Source: Neorhizobium huautlense
Lineage (GTDB): Bacteria; Pseudomonadota; Alphaproteobacteria; Rhizobiales; Rhizobiaceae
DNA: 64,000 nt
Assembly: GCF_030811685.1 (NCBI RefSeq)
Contig: NZ_JAUSRF010000001.1
Location: 556,439 to 620,438 of the forward strand
Reading direction: 5' to 3'
The first letter of the stretch is position 1. Every line of letters starts with the position of its first letter. Shown here in pieces: positions 42,230 to 51,155 of this stretch. The position numbers and the translations under genes are program-made. The notes beneath the pieces were generated by a model, which ran no database searches, was not told the origin of the DNA, and saw nothing but the letters and a program-made list of their open reading frames with translations.

Positions 42230-43975
42230 TCAACGGCGATGCAGATGCGTGATCGTGGCCGATGGCATTTCGGGAGGTGCGGGCCTGGGCGCGTGTGTTG
42301 CGCCGGTCAGGTCGGAATACTGCGCGATCGGTTCCGCCTTGCCGATCAGATAACCCTGAATATGCTGGCATTGCGCGTCTTCCAGAAAAGCGCGCTGTTC
42401 TTCCGTTTCCACGCCCTCCGCGACGATCGGAATGTTCAAACCACGGCCAAGGCCGATCACGGCCCGTACGATCTCGTCGGCGCTGGTATCGGTTTTGAGC
42501 TTTGCGGTGAACGATTTGTCGATCTTGATCGTATCGAACGGAAAGGCCTGCAGATAGGAGAGCGACGAATAACCGGTGCCGAAATCGTCCATGGCGATCT
42601 GGATGCCCAGCGCCTTCAAACCGCGCAGGATCTGCAGGGCGCGGGCAAAATCCTGCACCAGAACACCTTCCGTCACTTCCAGTTCCAACCGGTCGGGTGA
42701 AAGCCCGGTCTGCAGCAGAACCGTATGGACGTCGCCGACCAGATTTTCCTGACGGAACTGGATGGGCGAAACATTGATGGCGATCTTCAGCCGGTTCGGC
42801 CAGCTGGCGGCTTCCCGGCAGGCTTCCCGCAGCACCCAGCGGCCGATCTCGATGATCAGCCCGCTTTCCTCCGCCAGCGGCACGAATTGATCGGGTGAGA
42901 TCAGCCCACGGGTGGGATGATACCAGCGCAACAGGGCCTCGAAACCGAAAATTTCGCCGGAAACGGAAGCCTGAGGCTGATAATGCAGGGCCAGTTCATG
43001 GCGCTTGATGGCATGACGCAGATCCTGCTGCAGGACGCGACAGTCATGCATGCGCCGGTCCATGCCGGCGTTGAAGGCGCAGAACCGACCGCGACCTTCC
43101 GCCTTGGCGCGGTAGAGCGCCGCATCGGCATTGGCGAGCAGCGTTACGGCGTTGTCGCCATCCTGCGGGAACATGGCAACGCCGATGCTCAGGCCCACAT
43201 GAAGGGACCGTTCATCGATCTCTATTTCTTCCTCCATGGATTGAGTGAGCGCTTCCGCTAGCCGTGTCACGGCTTCCGGTTGGCCGTCGCCGACACTGAT
43301 GACCGTAAATTCATCACCACCAAGGCGGGCGGCCAGATCCTGGTGCCCGAGCAACCGCTTCAACCGCCGTGCCAGTTCGGTCAACACCGTGTCGCCGGCA
43401 TTGTGGCCGAACAGATCATTGATATCCTTGAAGCGATCGACGTCGAAGCTCATGACGCCAAAACGTCGGCGAGTGACCCTGCTCTCCTCGATCAGGTTGG
43501 CGAGATGGGTCGAGAAATGCGTGCGGTTCGGCAAATCGGTGAGAGGGTCGTGATGGGCAAGGTAGGAGACGCGTCGTTCCGCCCTTATGCGTGCGGTGAT
43601 GTCCTGCTGGGTTGTCAGGATATATTGACCGTCGAGCAAGATGTCATGCAGCGCGATGACCTTGTCGCCGATCTCGATCTCTTCCCGTACGGCCCGACCG
43701 GCTGAAAGTTCGCGCCTTACATGATCAAGAAAGGCCTGCGGGTCCTGTTTCCAGTCCGTCAGCCGCCCTTCCTTGATAAGGTCCGCGAATGTTTCCGTCC
43801 CGTTCACCCAGCCGGGGTGGCGTGCATGAATTTGCTGGAAGGCGGCGTTGGAGTAAACCGTGTGCCCCTGCAGGTCGAAAAGCGCCACTCCGACGGGCAA
43901 TTGGTCCAGTGCAGCCTGAAGCGCACTTTGCAGCCCCTCATGGGTGCCCTGATTGACTGACGGTGCCGTGACCAC
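42230..43975 (-). CDS. PAS-GGDEF-EAL cyclic-di-GMP enzyme
   Basis: A 581-residue protein with an N-terminal PAS domain (about 15-130), a GGDEF domain with the intact motif ARLGGDEFTVIS, and an EAL domain with FEALLRW, DDFGTGYSSLSYL and EGVET intact. Both synthesis and breakdown of c-di-GMP are possible; no inhibitory-site change is obvious. GGAGGAG is 7 bases before a GTG, so I take GTG as start; the region upstream of it is low-complexity reading of non-coding DNA. There are no membrane helices, so sensing is cytoplasmic. Confidence 0.88.
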   Translation of the reverse strand: MVTAPSVNQGTHEGLQSALQAALDQLPVGVALFDLQGHTVYSNAAFQQIHARHPGWVNGTETFADLIKEGRLTDWKQDPQAFLDHVRRELSAGRAVREEIEIGDKVIALHDILLDGQYILTTQQDITARIRAERRVSYLAHHDPLTDLPNRTHFSTHLANLIEESRVTRRRFGVMSFDVDRFKDINDLFGHNAGDTVLTELARRLKRLLGHQDLAARLGGDEFTVISVGDGQPEAVTRLAEALTQSMEEEIEIDERSLHVGLSIGVAMFPQDGDNAVTLLANADAALYRAKAEGRGRFCAFNAGMDRRMHDCRVLQQDLRHAIKRHELALHYQPQASVSGEIFGFEALLRWYHPTRGLISPDQFVPLAEESGLIIEIGRWVLREACREAASWPNRLKIAINVSPIQFRQENLVGDVHTVLLQTGLSPDRLELEVTEGVLVQDFARALQILRGLKALGIQIAMDDFGTGYSSLSYLQAFPFDTIKIDKSFTAKLKTDTSADEIVRAVIGLGRGLNIPIVAEGVETEEQRAFLEDAQCQHIQGYLIGKAEPIAQYSDLTGATHAPRPAPPEMPSATITHLHRR

Positions 43976-44190
43976 TCGGAAGCTCCTCCAAACCGACCGC
44001 ACTATAGCATCTATCCTCGAAATATTAGGATATAATAATTTAGGTGGACGATATTTCAAGCGAAGCAACAGGCGGCGGCGATCGGGATCATCGAGCAAAA
44101 GTTCCCGCCGCCGGAGTTGCAACGACTGGCGGCGGCGGGAGGGGCGTCGCGCTGTTGCATGGCGCGACGAACGGAATGAAGGGGCGAGGC

Positions 44191-44847
44191 TCAGGCGGCC
44201 CTGCGGCGATCGAGGGTCGCCAGAACAACAATCTCCAGCCTGTCCCAAGCCTGAATGCCGCGCTCGCCCAGATGGGCCGCGATGCCGCGCATCGGTTTCA
44301 TCGCGGCGGCAAGGTCGTGGAGGGTCAGGTCAGCATGTGGCAACGGGCCGTTGCGACGCTGCCGGTCTGCCATTTGAAAGGTTTCTTCTGCCAGAACCGT
44401 GAACAGCCGGTCATTGGCCACGGCGCGATTCCCAAGCTTGTCGACCGAGCGCCACAACTGCCGCTGTGCGACCAGCCTGTAGCCGGTCAATTGTTCGAAC
44501 AGCATCAGGTCGCCCATGCTGTAGGCGCGGGCGGGCATCGGTTCCCCGGCCGGTGCAGATTCAGGTGTCGGCTCCGGTTCCGCGGTGACCACAGGCGGTG
44601 TGGTGTGCGTTGACGTCGTTTTCGCCGCCGGCTCCGTTTCGAGCGAACAGTCGTCGACCGGCATGGCTTCGACCATTGCCGTGTCCGCTAGCGGCGCACG
44701 CTCTGCTTCGGTCTCGACATCCGGCGTGTCGGGGATGCAGGGAGAAGTGGCCGGCGCCTGTGAAATCAGCTCGCTCAAAAGTGCGTCGAGCGCGTCCGTT
44801 TGCCCTGTATCCGGAGAATATGCGGTGTCATGCAATTCGTCCCGCAT
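44191..44847 (-). CDS. Uncharacterised protein with Pro/Thr/Glu-rich linker
   Basis: A 218-residue protein of unknown function. The first half is acidic and low-complexity (Pro, Thr, Glu, Ala). The second half (from ARAYSMGDLMLFEQLTGYRL) is a compact helical region with many Arg and Leu, possibly a small binding domain. It lies upstream of the GGDEF-EAL gene on the same strand, 215 bases away. No family is recognised. Confidence 0.7.
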   Translation of the reverse strand: MRDELHDTAYSPDTGQTDALDALLSELISQAPATSPCIPDTPDVETEAERAPLADTAMVEAMPVDDCSLETEPAAKTTSTHTTPPVVTAEPEPTPESAPAGEPMPARAYSMGDLMLFEQLTGYRLVAQRQLWRSVDKLGNRAVANDRLFTVLAEETFQMADRQRRNGPLPHADLTLHDLAAAMKPMRGIAAHLGERGIQAWDRLEIVVLATLDRRRAA

Positions 44848-44968
44848 CGAAATCCCTTCGTGAGTTCAAATGATCCGTTCTAAAATCAATTGAAGGAAGG
44901 GATAGCCGGCCAAGCCTGCGCAAAGCTGACTGAAAGTCCTGTTTGGCGTAAAAATACCGCGTGGGCTT

Positions 44969-45352
44969 TTATGGGGTGGTTTTCAGGTAGGCGATAACAT
45001 CATCGATGTCCGACTGGCTCCAGAAACCCCAGAAGCGCATGCTGGTGCCGGGGACCTTGCCTTTGGGGCTGGAAAGAAATTCGGAGAGGGCTTTTTCGTC
45101 CCAAACGAGGCCGGTGGCTCCGGCATCGCGCATGGCCTGTGAATATCGAAAGCCCGCGACGCTGCCGGCGGTGCGACCGAACACGCCCTTCAGATGCGGA
45201 CCGAGCTTGTTGGTTTCGGCATTCGGTACGTGGCAGGGCAGACAGACGCGGTAAACCTGGCGTCCGTGAGCGGCGTCCTGTGCGAGGGCCGCCGAGTTTA
45301 TGGGCATGAGCGCCAGCAGAAGCAGCAGCGCAGGGCGTATGGCGGATTTCAT
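44969..45352 (-). CDS. Class I c-type cytochrome
   Basis: A 127-residue periplasmic monohaem cytochrome c. The signal peptide ends near ALA-QD. The haem site is CLPCH, and the distal Met is in GTSMRFWGF. LGPHLKGVFGRTAGSV is the usual class I loop. I start at MKSAIRPALL, a typical signal N-terminus. It is a small electron carrier; its partner is not identifiable here. Confidence 0.9.
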   Translation of the reverse strand: MKSAIRPALLLLLALMPINSAALAQDAAHGRQVYRVCLPCHVPNAETNKLGPHLKGVFGRTAGSVAGFRYSQAMRDAGATGLVWDEKALSEFLSSPKGKVPGTSMRFWGFWSQSDIDDVIAYLKTTP

Positions 45353-45442
45353 AAGTGATCCCATTTGCGAAATGACCATTTATGAGGTTCCGGGTCGCAA
45401 TGCCATGCGACGAAATTGTCTTTCGCTGCCGGGGCGACCGCT

Positions 45443-45787
45443 CTATTTTCTGGATGCCGCGGCACCCACCTTGCGAATCTCGATTTCTCCACCGACCTCC
45501 GACACCTTGGTCTTCTTGTCGTAGACGCAGATGACACTGATGTCGGCGACCTTTTTTGTCTTCACGCCCAGTGGTCTGCCGGTATTGATGGCAAGGCCGT
45601 ATTTCTCGCTGCCATAGGGGTCGACAACGGCGCGGCCGTTTTCGATCTGGCTGGACGCGGACTTGATGCAGGCTTTTTCGACGGCCGCGGAAAATTCCGC
45701 CCAGGCACCATCTGACGAGGCGTGAGCGGCGCTGCCAAGGCCGAGGACGGCCACGAGAACGGGCACGAGGCGCATGGTGTGTTTCAT
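45443..45787 (-). CDS. Small secreted protein, unknown
   Basis: A 114-residue exported protein with signal peptide MKHTMRLVPVLVAVLGLGS (cleavage near AHA-SS). The mature 90 residues contain two cysteines (EKACIKSA and ISVICVYD) that may form a disulfide. It is 90 bases upstream of the cytochrome gene on the same strand. No family is recognised. Confidence 0.75.
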   Translation of the reverse strand: MKHTMRLVPVLVAVLGLGSAAHASSDGAWAEFSAAVEKACIKSASSQIENGRAVVDPYGSEKYGLAINTGRPLGVKTKKVADISVICVYDKKTKVSEVGGEIEIRKVGAAASRK

Positions 45788-46051
45788 CGAATCATTTCCT
45801 CCGTTGACGTCTCACGTCTGTCTCAACTGTGCGGCATCGCCATGGCGGTGGGCAAGAGATCGGTGATATTCGATGCCCTGCCGATGCATTCGGAACGATG
45901 TTCCAAGAACAGGCGTTAGAGAAGAACACCACACTGCGGGGGCATTGATTTTTGCCAGAATTTTGGTCCGAAAGACGTTGCCACGCTGCCGCCTTGAACC
46001 TATGTTCCCGCTCATCTTCACCCAGCTTGTTTTTGCCCAAGGAGTAAGATC

Positions 46052-46654
46052 ATGGCTTTTGAACTTCCCGAACTTCCCTACGATTACGAAGCGCTGCAGC
46101 CTTTCATGTCGAAGGAGACGCTTGAGTATCACCACGACAAGCACCACAAGGCCTATGTCGACAACGGCAACAAGCTGGCCGCTGAAGCCGGCATGGCTGA
46201 CCTTTCGCTGGAAGAAGTCGTGAAGAAGTCTTTCGGCACCAATGCCGGCCTCTTCAACAACGCTGCCCAGCATTACAACCACGTCCATTTCTGGAAGTGG
46301 ATGAAGAAGGACGGTGGCGGCAACAAGCTGCCCGGCAAGCTGGAAAGCGCCATTACTTCCGACCTCGGCGGTTACGACAAGTTCAAGGCCGATTTCGTTG
46401 CTGCCGGCACCACGCAGTTCGGCTCCGGCTGGGCATGGCTGTCCGTCAAGAACGGCAAGCTGGAAATCTCCAAGACCCCGAACGGCGAAAACCCGCTGGT
46501 TCACGGCGCAGAGCCGATCCTCGGCGTCGACGTATGGGAACACTCCTATTACATCGACTACCGCAACGCGCGTCCGAAATATCTCGAAGCCTTCGTCGAC
46601 AGCCTGATCAACTGGGACTACGTCCTGGAGCGTTACGAAGCTGCCACGAAGTAA
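46052..46654 (+). CDS. sodB: Superoxide dismutase, Fe/Mn family
   Basis: A 200-residue cytoplasmic SOD. The metal ligands are His27 (EYHHDKHHKAYV), the His in AQHYNHVHFWKWM, and the Asp and His of DVWEHSYYIDYRN. The QFGSGWAWL segment with Gln is usual in the iron-type enzymes. AAGGAG precedes the ATG. A strong terminator follows, so the gene is monocistronic. Confidence 0.97.
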   Translation: MAFELPELPYDYEALQPFMSKETLEYHHDKHHKAYVDNGNKLAAEAGMADLSLEEVVKKSFGTNAGLFNNAAQHYNHVHFWKWMKKDGGGNKLPGKLESAITSDLGGYDKFKADFVAAGTTQFGSGWAWLSVKNGKLEISKTPNGENPLVHGAEPILGVDVWEHSYYIDYRNARPKYLEAFVDSLINWDYVLERYEAATK

Positions 46655-46677
46655 GTTTGCGGGAAAACCCGTGATGG

Positions 46678-46704
46678 AAGCCCGGCCTTTGTGCCGGGCT
46701 TTTG
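46678..46704 (+). terminator. Rho-independent terminator after sodB
   Basis: AAGCCCGGC and GCCGGGCTT pair around CTTTGT, followed by TTG, 23 bases after the sodB stop codon. The minus side ends in CTTCC, so it may also serve the converging gene. Confidence 0.85.
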
Positions 46705-46708
46705 CGTT

Positions 46709-47173
46709 TCAGGTGTCCGTTGCCATTGTTGTGCCGGGCTTTTGGCGGGATCGCATCAGGTAAAAAGCCAAGGCCAGCCACAATACCAGAAACAAAAATG
46801 GAGGCAGAAACATCCCTGTCATGATCCATGTTTCCGGCGGAAACGAGAATGCCATGCCCATTTTCGCGATGATAATGAGGGCGCAAGCGCCAGCCAGAGC
46901 AAGGTAGACGTGACGCCAAGCAGGTGAGGAGTTTTGCGTCGTGAGTGTTCCTGAAGCGGAGTGCCGCAGCGCCAACAGAGTGAAAAATACGGCGGCTGGC
47001 AGATGGCTTAGGGACAGTCGTATTTTAACTGACGTGTCTGTCTGCAGGAACAGAAGATGCATCAACTGCGCGGCCCCGTGTAAAATCACGGCATTGACGA
47101 TCAAAATGATCGCTGAGCGCCAGAAAACAGCCCAGAATGCATAGATGAAATCGCGCAAGGTGACGCCTTTCAT
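46709..47173 (-). CDS. Small integral membrane protein, unknown
   Basis: A 154-residue protein with four predicted membrane helices and a short basic tail (MRSRQKPG). It is less GC-rich than neighbouring genes. It converges on sodB, whose terminator lies within its downstream edge. No family is recognised. Confidence 0.7.
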   Translation of the reverse strand: MKGVTLRDFIYAFWAVFWRSAIILIVNAVILHGAAQLMHLLFLQTDTSVKIRLSLSHLPAAVFFTLLALRHSASGTLTTQNSSPAWRHVYLALAGACALIIIAKMGMAFSFPPETWIMTGMFLPPFLFLVLWLALAFYLMRSRQKPGTTMATDT

Positions 47174-47282
47174 GTGAGATCGTCGGCGAAATGGCCGCGC
47201 TTACCTTCATAAGGTTGGAGGCGTCTGTGGGGCAAGTTGGCATCGTCATACGCCTGTCATGCCGACGTCATATCTCGCGCCC

Positions 47283-48125
47283 ATGTCCCGCGAAACTCCT
47301 CTCATCCGCTTCGGCGTTCTGGCCGATCCTCAATATGCAGCGCTTCCCCCGCATCCGACGCTGAACCGTCATTATCAGGCGAGCAAGGCCAAGATCGCGC
47401 AGGCGCTCGAGGTTCTGGATGGCGAGGAACTCGCCTTTGTCGTGACACTCGGCGATCTGATCGATCGTGGCTGGGAGAATTTCGACGCGGTCCTGCCGCT
47501 CTTTGAAACCTCGCAACATGCGTGCTTTTTCCTGCCCGGCAATCACGATTTCCTTGTGGAGCCGGAGCATCTTGCCAAGGTTCATGACAGGCTTGGCATG
47601 CCCGCGCCCTATCATCATTTTGCCCGCGATGGATTTCGCTTCGTGATCATCGATGGTTGCGAGGAAAGCCTGTTTGCCACCCGGCATGATCCGGAGCGGC
47701 ACGCGCAGGCCGTGGATCGATTGGCCGGACTGGAGGCGAAGGGCGCCATCAACGCAAAGGACTGGAATGCCGGCATCAGCCGTGCCCAGTTCGAGTGGCT
47801 GCGGGATGTGCTCGACCGTGCCGCCTGGGATGGCGAAAAGGTCGTCATCATGGGCCATTATCCGCTTTATCCAGATAGCGACCATAACCTGTGGGATAGT
47901 GCGGAGGTGGCAGCCATGATTGCCTCCTACAGCAATGTCGTCGCTTATCTCAACGGTCACCAGCACTCAGGCAATCTTGGCCAGTTGGGCAGGACCTGGT
48001 TCGTCAACTTCAAGGGCATGGTCGATACGCCCGATGAAAACGCGTTCTCGGTCGTGGAAGTGTTTGCCGATCGCATCGAGATCATCGGCCATGGCCGCGA
48101 AGAGAGCCGCACGCTGCCGCTCTGA
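47283..48125 (+). CDS. Metallophosphoesterase, ADP-ribose/CDP-alcohol diphosphatase-like
   Basis: About 280 residues of the calcineurin-like fold. The metal motifs are visible in order: LADPQY (Asp, Gln), TLGDLIDRG, LPGNHDF, IMGHYPLYP and LNGHQHSGN. The DxQ first motif and PDSDHNLWD resemble the Mn-dependent ADP-ribose/CDP-alcohol diphosphatases (ADPRM). No signal peptide is seen, so it acts in the cytoplasm on nucleotide diphospho-alcohols. The start is uncertain: an ATG eight codons earlier (47259) is in frame and neither has a clear ribosome site. Confidence 0.87.
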   Translation: MSRETPLIRFGVLADPQYAALPPHPTLNRHYQASKAKIAQALEVLDGEELAFVVTLGDLIDRGWENFDAVLPLFETSQHACFFLPGNHDFLVEPEHLAKVHDRLGMPAPYHHFARDGFRFVIIDGCEESLFATRHDPERHAQAVDRLAGLEAKGAINAKDWNAGISRAQFEWLRDVLDRAAWDGEKVVIMGHYPLYPDSDHNLWDSAEVAAMIASYSNVVAYLNGHQHSGNLGQLGRTWFVNFKGMVDTPDENAFSVVEVFADRIEIIGHGREESRTLPL

Positions 48126-48375
48126 TTGCTGCCGCTTTTTCATCGTTGCGGATTGCAATTTATTTCCACCTAAAAAGTATAATTGACGGTTGTCAGCGAC
48201 TTTTTGCCACTATTGGCGATCGCCTCCGCATGTATGAATAATATTTTCGTAGATAAATCCGGCGTTGTTGTTGATTTTTGCAAATAATTACAAAAATCAA
48301 TTCATCGACGATGCCCGGAAGCGAAAATTATAGAGATTTATTGACGATGCGATCAATCTGTCCGGGAGGCATGAT

Positions 48376-48990
48376 ATGGCCAGTACGCTAGACACCGGGA
48401 CCATCGAACGCGGGATTTCTGTCCGTGCTCCAAAGGTCCGCAATTTCAATCCGACCTCGAAATTTTTCCACTGGCTGATGGCCACGATCATCATCGTCGC
48501 CTGGATCGTTGGTTATTACGGCGGCGCCATGCTGCATTATGGCGTCAACGACATCGAGACCGCGCAAAAAGTGTGGGCGATCACGCTGCACAAGAACATT
48601 GCCACCACGACGCTGTTCCTGATTGCATTGCGCATCGTCTGGCGCCTGTTCCACAGCCCGCCGCCATTGGGCGAAATGCCGGCGATCATGAAGACCTTCA
48701 CCCATCTCGGCCACTGGTCCCTGTATTTCCTGATGGTCGCCGTGCCTGTCTCCGGCTGGTGGAACTCCTCGTCGGCCGGTTACGGCATTCCGGTCGCCGG
48801 CCTGTTCACCATTCCGGGCCTGGGTGGCAAAAACCCGGAACTGACGCCCTATCTCGTCACCGCCCACTGGTTCCTGTCCTGGGCGCTTGCGATCGTTGTC
48901 GCCGGCCATCTCGCCTTCGCGCTAAAACACCATTTCATCGACAAGGACGATACGATCGAAGCGATGATGCCGACCAATCGCCAAGATTGA
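48376..48990 (+). CDS. Cytochrome b561 family protein
   Basis: A 204-residue inner-membrane dihaem cytochrome with four helices. Haem-ligand His candidates are in SKFFHWLMA, ITLHKNIA, LGHWSLYFL and VAGHLAFALKHHF. CybB-type proteins oxidise quinol, some with superoxide as substrate. Upstream lies a 250-base AT-rich gap (48126-48375) without a gene or clear regulatory repeat. It is a single gene. Confidence 0.92.
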   Translation: MASTLDTGTIERGISVRAPKVRNFNPTSKFFHWLMATIIIVAWIVGYYGGAMLHYGVNDIETAQKVWAITLHKNIATTTLFLIALRIVWRLFHSPPPLGEMPAIMKTFTHLGHWSLYFLMVAVPVSGWWNSSSAGYGIPVAGLFTIPGLGGKNPELTPYLVTAHWFLSWALAIVVAGHLAFALKHHFIDKDDTIEAMMPTNRQD

Positions 48991-49026
48991 CCGGGCCGGG
49001 GACGCAGCGCAGACGAATTGGGTCGG

Positions 49027-49710
49027 TCACTGGTTTTGCCAGCCATCGACCCAGAGTTTGCGCAGGCTTTCGCCTTCGCCGATAAAAAATGCATCGACCG
49101 GATGGCATTGCGTCACCCGGTCGGTGCGAAAATTGCGGATTGCCTCACGCAATTCGCACCATGCGACGATATTGGCCGTCTGCGAATAATAGATGAGAGC
49201 GATCGGCCGGATCGTCCTGTCGCTGTCCCGGTTTTGCTCGTCGCGATAGCCGATCCGGATTTTCTGCTCATCGCGAATGGCCTGCCGTATCATGGCAAGA
49301 TCAACCCCATCAGGCACCGGTGCCGCGCTGCCCCAGACATGCAGCGCATTGGTTGAGAACGTGCCCGCAAGCGGTTGCGGCACAACCGCCGAAATCTTGC
49401 GGTTGACCTGCCGGGCCGCCTGTTTCAGGCCCTTGTCGCCGGTGCGTTCCAGAAGCGCCAATGCCACCACGATGGCCTCCGTTTCCTCGATCGACAACAT
49501 CAGCGGCGGCAGCGTGAAGCCCGGTCGCAGAATATAACCGATGCCGCGCCCGCCTTCGATCGGCACGCGCATGCCCTGAAGGGCGGAAATATCCCGGTAG
49601 ATCGAGCGAACGGTGACTTCCAGCTGCTCGGCAATGTTGGCGGCGGTGACCGGCCCTTTTGCGAGCCGCAGGATCTGGATGATCTCGAACAGACGTGACG
49701 CCTTGCGCAT
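49027..49710 (-). CDS. YafY-type regulator with HTH and WYL domains
   Basis: A 227-residue regulator. The N-terminal HTH reads LFEIIQILRLAKGPVTAANI then VTVRSIYRDISALQ, and the C-terminal half has the WYL-domain layout (IRIGYRDEQNRDSDRTIRP, IYYSQTANIVAWCEL). I start at MRKASRLFE. It is divergent from a LysE-type exporter, and a long perfect inverted repeat lies between the two. Confidence 0.9.
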   Translation of the reverse strand: MRKASRLFEIIQILRLAKGPVTAANIAEQLEVTVRSIYRDISALQGMRVPIEGGRGIGYILRPGFTLPPLMLSIEETEAIVVALALLERTGDKGLKQAARQVNRKISAVVPQPLAGTFSTNALHVWGSAAPVPDGVDLAMIRQAIRDEQKIRIGYRDEQNRDSDRTIRPIALIYYSQTANIVAWCELREAIRNFRTDRVTQCHPVDAFFIGEGESLRKLWVDGWQNQ

Positions 49711-49730
49711 TTTTTGCCCGTCTCCCCATC

Positions 49731-49756
49731 GCTCCTGACAGAACGCTGTCAGGAGC
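49731..49756. promoter_or_regulatory. Candidate operator of the YafY-type regulator
   Basis: Perfect 11-base arms GCTCCTGACAG and CTGTCAGGAGC, 4 bases apart, lie 20 bases before the regulator's start codon in the gap shared with the exporter. It may control both genes. GTTTTTG follows on the plus strand, so it could also fold as a terminator-like leader hairpin. A second hairpin, AAACAAG/CTTGTTT (49788-49807), lies nearer the exporter. Confidence 0.6.
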
Positions 49757-49838
49757 GTTTTTGTATAGGGCCGCATATGCGCTTGAAAAACAAGCTCCTG
49801 CTTGTTTGCGGATCAACGGACGCGGGTGGACAACTGAC

Positions 49839-50483
49839 ATGACCTATACGGAAAATCTCTGGCTCTTTTTTACGCTTCTTTTCGGCATCATCGTTGTGCC
49901 CGGCATGGACATGATTTTTGTTCTTGCAAATTCCCTGACGCGCGGGCGGGCATCGGGACTGGCGGCCACGGCCGGAATCATGGCGGGCGGGCTTGTGCAT
50001 TCGCTTTATGGTGCGCTTGGTGTCGGGCTTCTGGCCAGTCTGATGCCCGTCCTGTTCAAGCCGCTGCTGATCGCCGGTGCGCTTTACATGGCGTGGATCG
50101 GTTTCACGCTGATGCGCAGTGCGATCACCGTCGATCATGTCGGGCCGGCGGACAGCCACTCGCATTGGGAAGCGTTTCGCCGTGGCGCGGTGACATGCCT
50201 GATGAACCCGAAGGCCTATCTCTTCATGCTGGCCATCTACCCGCAATTCCTACGTCCTGATTTCGGGGCCTTGGCGCCGCAGGCGGCCGTGATGGCGGCC
50301 ATGACGGCGGGCACGCAGCTTGCCGTCTACGGCGGTCTTGCGATTGCGGCCGGTCGTGCGCGAAAAGCCTTGGTCGGCAATGCCGCTGCGACGATCTGGG
50401 TCGGCAGGATGGCAGGGCTGTTGCTTGTCCTCGTTTCCGTTCTGACGTTATGGGAAGGCGTGAAAGACGGCCTCTCACGGTAA
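49839..50483 (+). CDS. LysE/RhtB-family exporter
   Basis: A 214-residue inner-membrane protein with six helices. VVPGMDMIFVLANSLTRGRASG and the following GIMAGGLVHSLYGALGVG are the family signature of amino acid and metabolite exporters. The start is MTYTENLWLFF. It is divergent from, and probably controlled by, the YafY-type regulator. The exported compound is unknown. Confidence 0.9.
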   Translation: MTYTENLWLFFTLLFGIIVVPGMDMIFVLANSLTRGRASGLAATAGIMAGGLVHSLYGALGVGLLASLMPVLFKPLLIAGALYMAWIGFTLMRSAITVDHVGPADSHSHWEAFRRGAVTCLMNPKAYLFMLAIYPQFLRPDFGALAPQAAVMAAMTAGTQLAVYGGLAIAAGRARKALVGNAAATIWVGRMAGLLLVLVSVLTLWEGVKDGLSR

Positions 50484-50654
50484 GTTGAGTCTGTTTGGCG
50501 TATTTATCCGGTGAACGCAGTGTCAACGCTTAAGGGTGATGTCTTCGGTGAACTGACAGAAACGTGACTTCTTTCCGTCGCTTGGCCTTGTCATTCTGCC
50601 GACGCAGATATTTGGGCTGCGTGTGATGCGGGCCGATAAACCGGGAGATTTTTA

Positions 50655-51095
50655 ATGCATATCAAGAACCTGGCCGCGACGGCCTTGGCGCTCTGTCTTG
50701 GCTTCGGTTCGGCTTTTGCGGCCGAGCCGCAGGTTGAGCGTCAGGCCGGCATGAAGGCGATCGGCGCTTCCATGGGGGCGCTTGCCGCCATTGCCAAGGA
50801 GCAGAAGCCCTTCGACGCAGAAGCCGTGAAGACGGCGCTGACGACGATCAGCACCTCGGCCAAGGCGTTTCCTGACCAGTTCCCGGTCGGCAGCGAAACC
50901 GGTCATGACACCGAGGCCTCGCCAAAGATCTGGGAAAACCCATCGGATTTCCGCGCCAAGTCTCTGAAGCTCGCCGCTGATGCCGATGCGGTTCTGGCGG
51001 CAGCACCGACCGATGTTGCAGGCGTGATGAATGCCATGCAGACGCTGGGCGCCGAATGCGGCCAGTGCCATCAGACCTACCGTCTGAAGCGTTGA
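50655..51095 (+). CDS. Cytochrome c' (class II)
   Basis: A 146-residue periplasmic four-helix cytochrome. The signal peptide ends near AFA-AE. The haem site CGQCH is close to the C-terminus, as in class II cytochromes, followed by the conserved basic end YRLKR. Such proteins bind NO or act as electron carriers. The next gene, a diheme cytochrome c 60 bases away, probably shares its transcript and may be its redox partner. Confidence 0.93.
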   Translation: MHIKNLAATALALCLGFGSAFAAEPQVERQAGMKAIGASMGALAAIAKEQKPFDAEAVKTALTTISTSAKAFPDQFPVGSETGHDTEASPKIWENPSDFRAKSLKLAADADAVLAAAPTDVAGVMNAMQTLGAECGQCHQTYRLKR

Positions 51096-51155
51096 TGAAA
51101 GCCGGCAGCCGGGCATGCGTTCGGCTGCCGCGACGCCTTGCGGCAGGAGAATGAC

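Noticed and set aside
46689..46744. Direct repeat TTGTGCCGGGCTTTTG 40 bases apart
   Set aside because: The first copy is half of the sodB terminator and the second is in the end of the next gene; it looks like a local duplication with no further element.
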